Shown: one piece after another, positions 55,430 through 64,000 of the stretch | Layout of the letters: every line of letters begins with the position of its first letter | Position numbering within the stretch: position 1 is the first letter of the stretch | Assembly (NCBI RefSeq): GCF_030936135.1 | Contig: NC_082612.1 | Coordinates: forward strand, 13,685,001-13,749,000 | DNA length: 64,000 nucleotides | Direction: 5' to 3' | Origin: Gavia stellata | Lineage: Eukaryota; Chordata; Aves; Gaviiformes; Gaviidae | Translations under genes and position numbers: made by a program | Notes under the pieces: model-generated | What the model saw: the letters and a program-made list of their open reading frames with translations, nothing else | What the model was told of the DNA's origin: nothing | Database searches by the model: none

Positions 55430-58400
55430 CTAGACAAAGAATAGAACACCTTTGCTAGGCTTAGCTGTCAATTCACAGACTCTGTTAGCCCTTTCTATAG
55501 TTTCAGAAGTCACTTACAGTTCAGAGTAATACCACATAATCTGGTATCAGATGAGTAGATTGCTTTGAGTCAACCTTATAAAGACTTAAGTAATAAGGGC
55601 AAAAATATCAATATATTAAAGCAGCTTTGTGTATTTCTATTTTTGAAGTTTGTCAACAGTCCTGCAACACTGCTTGTTTGTAATAAATAAATAAATAAAT
55701 AAATGTTAATCACTGCCACATGCCTTGGGCTTGCAGACGTAAGCATCTGCATGACAGGAAAACAGTATAGATTATGAGAGACCAGAGAGCATGGAAAATT
55801 GCCCATCTTGATTTCCTCAGTCCAGGTTACCCACCAAACAATCACAACACACTTCTGTACATCTTCTCCCAGGGTCCCCCAGTAAAGGGAACTGGCTCAT
55901 TTAATAACGGAAAACTATTTTCTACGTACATCTCTCCACAGGTCTGTTCATTTATACATTGGTATGAAAATATTTATACCCTCGAGCATATGTATACATC
56001 AAAAATTTCCTAGTACTCTGCACCCACGGCAGAGCAGCAAGATGCTTATTTTTTGAGTTTCAGAAGTGACAGCACGTTTCATGGTGCTAGTCAAGCATCT
56101 GCAGTTCAGCAAATATGGTGCAGTCCTAGCCAAGCTAGGATTGAGAGAGCTATGCTTATGCATTTTAGAATCAAGAGGCAGGTCCTAAAGTCCATGACAA
56201 AATTTAACACAGTTGCAAACTTCAAGATACTCCACGGTGTAAGTCCCAAGAGACATCAAGCACCTGCAATGCCATCCAGTTTCCAACTCGGCCCAGGTAA
56301 GCAGGAACTCCTTCCGTGCCTGGACCCCTTACTCCCAGCCCCACTGGTTGCTCCTCATTCGGCCGCCCAGAAACACCCCGTGAGCCCAGACTGCCGGGCT
56401 GGACTCTACTTACGGGTCATAGATGCAGTTAGGAGTAAAAGAATGGTTGGCCTTATGCCCCAGCGAGGCACAGTACTTGGCGGCGTGGTTGTAGGGCTCT
56501 GGCACGTCTATGACTGTTTCGTCATCCAGGGATATTGTATTTCCATTGAGGGCCCAGTCTCTGCTGTCTACCTAGTTTGCAAGGCAAAAATCCAGTGTGT
56601 GTGTGGAGGGGTCAACTTTGCCAGCAGTTTGAAAGCAAACATTCAAATATACGCAACTAAAGCTTTTCCTGTAAGTCATTAAAAAAAGAAACAAACCACC
56701 ACCACTTTTTTTTTAATATATATATATATATAAAAAACATATATATATATATAGGTGAACATGCACTTTCTTTCAATTAAACGCCATCACATTAAATCTT
56801 AAGGGTGGGAAGGGGGTGGGTGTAAAATCCTACTATATGAAGATTTCAGAAGGAGCAATGAAAATTCAGACTGACTTTTTTCTCTCCTTTACCTCCTGGT
56901 GTGTAATTCGCACTCCGTTGTAAAAGGACATAACTGTACTGGCTTCTGCTGCTATTTTTGAAAATAATCCTTCTCCAGCACTGGAAATGAGAGAGACATC
57001 AACATACACCCTACAAGGGGAAAAGGGCATGGAATTAGTGATTGGCTACAGTTTTCATTTTCAAGAAGTATTATCACAACACAACTGGCATAAAGACTAA
57101 TACTTCAATATAATAATAAAACTAATAATAATAATAATTCAAAACCTCCAAATGCAACTCCCTTCTCCTTCCTCTCCTCCATACGTTCTATTTTGGCAAA
57201 ATGGAGATTTGGTGAGAAGTGGGGGCTGACTTCATCTGTAAGTTTGAAAAATTTTTTTTTTTTTTAAAGGGCTAATCTACTATTACTCCTCAATGATGCC
57301 TTCAACTCGGGAACACTCTCAGTAACCTACCAGAATCCCAGAGGTCCCCACTACGCTGATGTTGCTGGTGTGTACATGCACAGATTATTACTCCACTGAC
57401 CAAGAGTTTTCAAGGTGAAATCCTAGATCTTCAAACACTTGATGCAAATTAATGCCAGCATTTTACTAATCACTTATTTAGATATTTCGGAGTATCAGAA
57501 AAGGACTACAATCGAGGTATCGACAGAGCAAGGCCTCTTAAAAGTCTAGGTAAAAAGAGTAATTGCGGAATAGCCACAGAAGAGATATCACTGACTGACT
57601 ACGATAAGACAATTGCTGAGGAACATGTTTTGACATCACAGGGTCATCACAAGCAGTATCTCACTTTCCTCTAGCTTAATGATTTACTCTTGCCACTTTG
57701 CTACATCTGTAGGGAAGGGAGAAAACGCTGGCACACGTGCCATCCAGTGAGACACAATGAATGCAGCACACTGCAACCTGAAGCTAGTTGCACATCTGGA
57801 AAATAGGGAACAGCACACTTTTTTGCTCAGGATGTTGCAGATGTGGGCTATTAGCGGAGTCCAGGACTTGACTGAATGTCTTTGAAACACTAAGAAATCT
57901 TCCCAGTTTAATCTCTTAAAAAGTATTGCTGTGTTCTATCCATTAGAGAGCAATTTCATTGTGCGAATCAAAGAAATTCAATCAAGTCCAACGCTGACTG
58001 ATATTCAGTAATGGGTTCCATTTCACAAACCCTTACACACTTTTTAATTTTAAATGAGAAAAGGTTTACAAAATTAGGCCCTAAATACATAACAGCAAAG
58101 AAACAGGGACACTATCGAAAGAAGGGAGAAGAAAAAAGCCTACCTCTCTGACTCGTAAGGATCAGGAAGAAGTGCATTTGTAGAAATGCAGGATGAAGTA
58201 GATTTGTCAAAACTGTATACTGGGCCTAAAAAACAGAAATCAAAAGAAATAAACTAATTGGCAGTACTGAAAGCATGCAGCCCTTAACTTAATCAAAACA
58301 TTCAAAAATTAAATTTTAATGACTGCAAGAAATAAATGTTATGCTTCCACAAAAAGGTATTAAACAGAACTGCACCTGTAAAAGGTCTTCAGAGAGATAC

Positions 58401-61400
58401 TGTTTCTTGATTATTTTTCCCCTCAACATACTAGAGTAGCAGTATTATCACAAAAAGGTGATATATACGTTCTTCAAACTACCAACTTTTAAAGGAGGAT
58501 TGGACAGTCTTTCAAAACTGACCCTCCTAGAGTCTCTAATTAAAATTAAAAGTAAAGCAAAACTTAGAAGAATATATTCAATAATACATTAATTATAAAA
58601 AAAAACTTGGACTATTTTAAATACGAAATGTTTTCTAGTCCAAATCCTGAAGAACGTCAGCCAGAAGATAATGTTCAGTAATCACAAAGTCACTTATTTC
58701 CTGCCATTAATAAGCAACTCAGTGGTACAGCTCTAATTACATCCTTACATCCCTCTACAATCAAGTGCCAGAGGACTATCTGGGAGATCGGTTAAGATGC
58801 AGGTGGAAATAAGATGGGGAAAAAACCCCAGACCACAATATTACAAAGTTTGGTGAAAGGCCATTGCCCTGGTGTCCAAGATCTGTCACGGCTGAAGGCA
58901 GCTTCCTCCAGAGTGTAATTCAATCCTATTTACAAAGCACAACTGTACCCTCTCAGAAGCTATCTTTTAAGTTAAATTTTGATTTGCTATCACAACTGAG
59001 AGATTTAAAAAATAAAAAGTCACATGCATTTGCTTCTCAACGCCTTTTTGGTGAGTTTTATGTTCTTATTTCATATCGAGCGAGACAACCCTTGCTGGCA
59101 AAAGAGTAAATGTGTTAGCATCGTCCCTGTTTATTACTCATGGCCCTGTCCGCAGCTTAACCCACTCACCTCCAAAACATCACATACACCTCAGAGCAAC
59201 AAAACCACTCCAGAACTATAGGCCCAAGCCGCCGCTGCCCCGGAGAAGGAGCAGCGCTTACATGGGTCGAAGGCACTACCCGGACCCTAACCATTCCATA
59301 GCCACTTTCAATCAGCAGGACTAGACAGCCTGAAGGGTGCTGGTCAATCGGACTGTTACACAACAACCAAATCTAGTTCACTAATTCCAATCCCTGTGCC
59401 CTTTCAGCCCCATAACGCAGGTGCCAGAACATTCACAGCGCTAACATTCACTTGCACAAACCCAACTGACAGAGCTACAACCAAAGCACAGCCTCCCTCT
59501 CCACTTCGAGTTATTTTACTAACAAAACAAAGCCTGTAACCGTGTCAGCATTAACACGGCACAGAGGGCAACGGTGTGTGCGACAAGCAGGACTGTGCCC
59601 ACGAGCGTGCAAGAGAAGGGTTATGAAATGCACTTCAGCAGCACCACCGCGTGGGTCACTCCCCATTTGTTCCCGGAGCAAAGGGATCGCTCCACGTGCC
59701 CTTCGGTCCAACTTTATAATTTAGAAAAAGGGCTTCTCGCTAATAGACTTCTTATCTCATCACAGCCAGCCTTTACAGTCTCTAATAGGGAATGTTATAG
59801 AAACCAAGCTGTTTGCAGCGAAGAGCTGGTAGTGAGAATACAAGTTTCTGTGTTAGCTGAACTTACTGCCTGGTACTACTTCAAACTGAGGTTTCCCATC
59901 TTCTGCAGAAGTCAGAGTTGCCAGTTTTGCTTCTATCATTTCTCCATCTATGAACCTTCCAGAATACGCAGTCTTTCCATCTGGGTACACATAGGCTATT
60001 TTCTCTCCAGTCATCTCCCCTTCTTCATTCACTTCTCCCACAAGGCTGCCTCCATCCTGAAAGCACAGGCAAGAAAGAAAAGGCAGAGCATTTAGTTGTA
60101 TTTTACTATCTTCAGTAAATGAAAACGATTTTTCCCAACTTTTTAAAGAAGCAATCTAAGCTACAGTAAGTTCAGATGTGAGATCATGAAAAGGAGTGAG
60201 AAACAGACACATGAAGAAGCTGGATGAAGTCATTCCAGTCAGGATAAAACTGATAAAAGAAATGAACGGGGTTTTCTGTATTGTTTAAAACAGGCAAAAC
60301 CCAAGGTCTTTCCTTCCATGTGACACAAATAATGAGTTTCAATTGGCAAAATTTTTATGTGAATAGTCTGCGAACCAAGGCCCAAAGCCACACACAAACT
60401 TCGTCTGAGTTTTGTTAGTATGGTACTGTGCTGGAGAAAGAAAAAATTAAAATGCTGCCTTACTCACTGCTAATTCATGGTACATCAAAAGACTTGAGCC
60501 TATTAAAAAAAAAAAGATTTGCTGGATGACTGGGAAGTATCTCTGTCCCAGCATCCCCCCCCTCACTGTCAGGTGATACTTGATGAGAACAACTGTTTGC
60601 TGAAAGCTATCATCAGCAACACTTTTCCTCTCTAAGGTTTACACATTTTAGCCCTGGGCTTTGCCATCTGGGATTTGCCTGCAACTCCGGTTAGGTCTAT
60701 TTACAGAATTGCAGAATGAGATGCATAGATTAGCACAGGTCTAACGACTTCATGTGTTTATTTCAAAAAGGACAAGAAAACATCTTCAAATAATGCCCTG
60801 GAGCAAAACCAGCAGGTGTGACGTGGAAACAGACTGATTCAGATCAAGATCGCTGCACACAGACTCTATTTCAGAGCGACACCATTTTGTTCAACTCCAG
60901 GGATGAAAGAGCTTCAAACATACCATAGTGAGGAACACTGAAACTTAAGTCTGGGTAAAAATTTGTGCACATGGCATCATGCACAGAACCATGCATAAAC
61001 AATTGCTTCCATGGCAAAGGTTTTTTTGAAACACCTTGCATCCTTTAGTCTTGTGAGATGCTAATGATAAACGACCTCTAAATAGCCACTTTTCCAGAAG
61101 GTACAGCAACACTTTGTCATCTGGAAGATGAAACAGGAGACATATGACTTGAAGGGTCAGCTGTGTGTATTTTATACACCGGTATTGAAAAACTGCTACT
61201 TGTTTGGCAGCGTACACCAAGCGTTTGTCGATTCTAACACATGCTTAATGGCAATAGTGAAAACCAGTAAATAAAATGAACAGCCAATGGTGAGCATTTG
61301 AAATGAATCTGCTACTAAAGTACGTGCAATACGTAACACAGAAATAGATTGGGTTTTGACCAGCAGCTTGATTACATGCAGATGTTTCCCCCTACTCAGC

Positions 61401-62126
61401 ACAAGGTAAAGATTGAAAGGTTCAAGTCTAGAATGTTGTGTAAGGCTGAACAGGGATTAAAATTAGAAGTTACATCTGATTTGTTGGGGGAAGCCAGACT
61501 TCACAACATACCCTGCAGAAGTGGACAAAGTCTCCCCTCCTCATTAAGAGCGGCAGGTTGCAATAGCTTGCACAGCTCCCATGCTCCTCACCTGCAGTCA
61601 GCACTACAAAGTGGCAAAATCACTGTCCCAGCTTTCCCAAGGAGATAGACATGAACGCACTTCCAAGGGGCTGGGTTCCTTGGAAGATGAAAATAGTGGA
61701 GGCATCTCGCGGCCTTGCTGAATCCTGCCTACTGGGCAAACATTGAACACTGAAGCGGTTTAGCTGTATGTTGGATTATCCAAAATCAGAATGCACAGAA
61801 CTTCCACCCTGATTTTTGCATGTTGACTTTTGGATAGCTGGTGGGTATTTGTTTCAGCTGGGGAGAAAAGAAAGATACATAATGGTACTATTCTGCGATG
61901 AAGAGAGCAGGTGGTCAGGCTTACCGGATAATAAATCCAACAAACTCCATGTCGAATGTTGTCTTTATACTGCCCTTTGAATATCAGCCGCCCGTCACTG
62001 TCATACTCCTGGGCTGGTCCATTCAGCTCTCCATCCACGTATGTGCCATGAAGGACCACTCCATCCTCGTAAGTGTAGATTCCCTGGCCTTGCAGGGCAT
62101 CATCAACATAGTACCCTTCCAAGGTG
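55249..62126 (-). CDS. SETD7: SETD7 lysine methyltransferase, exons 3-8 (5' end outside window)
   Basis: SETD7 (SET7/9) monomethylates histone H3 Lys4 and many non-histone proteins in nucleus and cytosol. Join on the minus strand of 62126-61925, 60056-59867, 58225-58144, 57010-56893, 56571-56414 and 55429-55249. Phases agree throughout. The 309 residues equal human residues 58-366 with no length change. N-terminal part: MORN repeats ([28 protein letters not shown]). C-terminal SET domain: SAGEGLF (cofactor binding), SFYNGVRI with the active-site Tyr, [12 protein letters not shown] (Asn-His pair) and [10 protein letters not shown] (catalytic-pocket Tyr). The protein ends FQAAQQK. Exons 1-2 were not found up to 64000 and must lie further right. 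Confidence 0.97.
55680..55704. repeat. (AATA)n microsatellite
   Basis: About six AAAT/AATA units in SETD7 intron 7. Confidence 0.85.
56414..56571 (-). CDS. SETD7: SETD7 exon 7
   Basis: Acceptor ...tgcaaactag, donor ACCC|GTAAGT. Encodes [20 protein letters not shown] and [20 protein letters not shown]. The joined codon after IYD is CCG (Pro), where human has Met. Confidence 0.97.
56713..56753. repeat. Palindromic (AT)n tract
   Basis: Two runs of seven to nine AT units separated by aaaaaac; able to fold into a cruciform/hairpin. In SETD7 intron 6, about 140 bases from both exon 7 and exon 6. Confidence 0.85.
56893..57010 (-). CDS. SETD7: SETD7 exon 6
   Basis: Acceptor ...cccttgtag, donor GAG|GTAAAG. 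Encodes [20 protein letters not shown] and [16 protein letters not shown], holding the SAM-binding GEG turn and an active-site Tyr. Confidence 0.96.
57109..57138. repeat. (ATA)n microsatellite
   Basis: Interrupted TAA/ATA repeats in SETD7 intron 5. Confidence 0.85.
57335..57869. repeat. 536-bp dispersed duplication, copy B
   Basis: Near-perfect copy of 33234-33769, here inside SETD7 intron 5 between exons 5 and 6. Same plus-strand orientation as copy A. It lacks one T at the left end and has attA for attG, ttaC for ttaG, and three further substitutions near the right end, one of them CG to TG. Confidence 0.95.
58144..58225 (-). CDS. SETD7: SETD7 exon 5
   Basis: An 82-bp exon, acceptor ...gttttttag, donor GAG|GTAGGC. 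Encodes [20 protein letters not shown] and PDPYESE plus a split Arg codon. Too short to stand out as an open frame; fixed by splice sites and family sequence. Confidence 0.95.
59867..60056 (-). CDS. SETD7: SETD7 exon 4
   Basis: Acceptor ...gtgctttcag, donor GGCA|GTAAGT. Encodes [20 protein letters not shown], then [14 protein letters not shown] to FEVVPG. Last MORN repeat and the start of the pre-SET region. Confidence 0.97.
61925..62126 (-). CDS. SETD7: SETD7 exon 3
   Basis: Acceptor ...ctttaccag, donor CCG|GTAAGC. Starts with the last base of a Ser codon, then [40 protein letters not shown] and [13 protein letters not shown]-repeat sequence. Confidence 0.97.
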
Positions 62127-64000
62127 CTGGTAAAGACAGAAAGAAACAGCAGTGGAAGACTATTCACCTCTCTAAGAGGTGAACCCAAAGCCTCGACATG
62201 AGGCACAGCACAACCCTGCTCCTCTGCTCGTCATTCTACATATTACTGGCACCGAGAGGCTGAGGGGAGACCTTCAAGGAAGTCAGGTCCTAGGAAGAGG
62301 CAACTGTTGACGCCTGGTTTGCTATTGCTGGGTGCTCTACAACCCTCCCCGAAACGCACACCACCACGGCAACAATCACAGCTTTTTTCTCGGTGGCGTC
62401 TCTCCGAAAGCCCAGGCTGTGGAGGGGCAGAGCTATGCGCAGGCAGACTGAAAGGTGTGCTGAAAGGCTTGGCACCAGCTGCCGGGGCTCCCTCGCTGGG
62501 ACACTGCTTCCAGCCAGCATCTCTCCTCCGTCCCCTGCCAGGCATCACTATCCCCCATGTCTGAAACTCTGATGCGTTCGCTGGTTTCAACCAAATTTGA
62601 GTGGGACAAGGGGAAGGGGAGAAGGAAGGTAAACCTGACTTCTCCAGAAAGCCAAGATGAAAACCAAACTTTTTTCTACAGACGTCCAAAGGCAGAGAAC
62701 AACTTATGCTGTCCTTTCACCAGGGTGCGCTTCATGGGCACAGCATTATTCATCTAAATTACATTGCTGAGCTTTTTATATAGGCTGGGGTAGCAAATTA
62801 CAGCAGCAAATGGATGCTCGTGGTCAAAGAAGAAATTACTGCCCAAGCAGGCTACTCTCAGGTTAGGATTTTCTACCTCCTACGTTTGGATCTTTACTGA
62901 TGTCTCTCTGGTGAGATGAAATTGAACTGCCGTACAGGTGGACCGCAAAAGGGCACAAACTCCAGCCTGCTACCAGTTCAGTGTTAGCTGCCTAGCGATA
63001 CACTTAGCAGCAATCTGTACCAGATTTGCTAAAAGCACTGTCATTCTTCATGTATTTCTATTAAAACGGAACACAGCCTGTCAAACAGAACTAGTGCTGC
63101 ACTTGGATTCGAACAAAGAAACATTTCACTTCAGTTTTGTCTTGCAAACCCTTTAGAAGGGGCGCAGTAACGTCTTGCAATCTGCTTCGCTTCCTTTCTG
63201 AAAAAAAGGCTGCTGAGAGACATTACACAGAATGAAAGCATAAACATAAAAGAGGATCTACTCAGTTATTTCTTTCTCAGGTTAGAACTAGCATTAGGAA
63301 ATACAAACTGTTTAGCTTTTACCCCAGTACATTTAGCTAACAGCCCGCTGCAGTACACATACTTTCACTGCATAATTCTTTTTCTGATGCAGATGTCTAA
63401 GGCCTGGGAGCATGTGATTCCACATGTTTTACAAAATTTTACAAAACAGATATTCAAAAGCTGCAGGAGGAATGTTTTCTCAGAATTAACTTTCTGGTTT
63501 CTAAAGCTTCACTCTCTGTCTTTACATAACTTCGGCAAGCTGGCTGAGGTTTCCACGGGAAAACACACTACAATACACTACGGTAAAAGCCTCAATGCAA
63601 ACCAGATGCAGAGCAGGAAGGGGCAGGAAAACCGTTTTACTTTTCAGTCGGATGAATTTCTTGATCCAGGTAGCTACTGAGCTGCACAGACAGCTATGGC
63701 ACCACAGCACAGGGAAGGAGCAGAGCAGATGAGGGAACCACCAGAGATCTGGGCACTTACTCAACTATAAATGACACCACTTTCTCTTCTAGTTTATCAC
63801 AGATCACCAGATTTGACTTTCATTGTAGCTGGCAACACACATAAGAGTCCACATGTAGGATTACTCTTTAAAAGAAGCAGCCACCCCCAGTTTATGTAAT
63901 GAAACAGACCAAAAAACCTACCTTTAATGATATTAGTTGAAGTTAACAAGTTGCTAAATTACAACAGTGCTTCAGCACTGGAAAAAATGTCTTTTCTTTT
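62127..64000 (-). other. SETD7: SETD7 intron 2 (partial), no exon seen
   Basis: About 1.9 kb upstream of exon 3 with no sequence matching the remaining N-terminal MORN repeats or the acidic start of SETD7. A GC-richer patch around 62.3-62.6 kb carries overlapping open frames on both strands without family resemblance. Confidence 0.75.

Noticed and set aside
56053-56682. 209-codon plus-strand open frame
   Set aside because: Antisense shadow of SETD7 exon 7 (56414-56571 on the minus strand).

Overview
The window is vertebrate nuclear DNA, most likely from a bird. All genes are split by GT-AG introns and their starts lie in CpG islands. The gene order NAA15 (+) - RAB33B (+) - SETD7 (-) is that of human 4q31.1 as I recall it. 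A short antisense 3' end of a CR1 LINE, the typical LINE of birds and reptiles, lies near 37.6 kb, and interspersed repeats are otherwise sparse. Species was not determined.

Layout. (1) 1-7.7 kb: the last five coding exons and 3' UTR of NAA15 (NatA auxiliary subunit), cut by the left edge. (2) 7.7-21.4 kb: intergenic, nothing coding recognised. (3) 21.4-31.3 kb: RAB33B complete, with a CpG-island promoter, two coding exons around a 5.4 kb intron, and a 3' UTR of about 2.8 kb. (4) 31.3-42.5 kb: intergenic, with simple repeats (a CA/CACGG array, a TAAAA array), a CR1 fragment and one copy of a 536-bp duplication. (5) 42.5-48.4 kb, minus strand: a six-coding-exon gene for a 222-residue four-helix membrane protein with a C-terminal PPPY motif. 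I can assemble it exactly but cannot name it; parts resemble the ENTREP/FAM189 tetraspans. (6) 49.15-64 kb, minus strand: SETD7 (histone/protein lysine methyltransferase), exons 3-8, with a 3' UTR of about 6 kb. Exons 1-2 lie beyond the right edge. The second copy of the 536-bp duplication sits in its intron 5.

The genes show no sign of one shared pathway: they encode N-terminal acetylation, Golgi/autophagy trafficking, an unassigned membrane adaptor-like protein and lysine methylation. They look like a conserved syntenic block. The points most worth following up are the unnamed tetraspan gene, the nearly identical 536-bp duplication 24 kb apart, a G-quadruplex-type pentamer repeat next to the RAB33B 5' splice site, and a duplicated block in the RAB33B 3' UTR. 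I found no defence system, CRISPR, virus or other mobile cluster.
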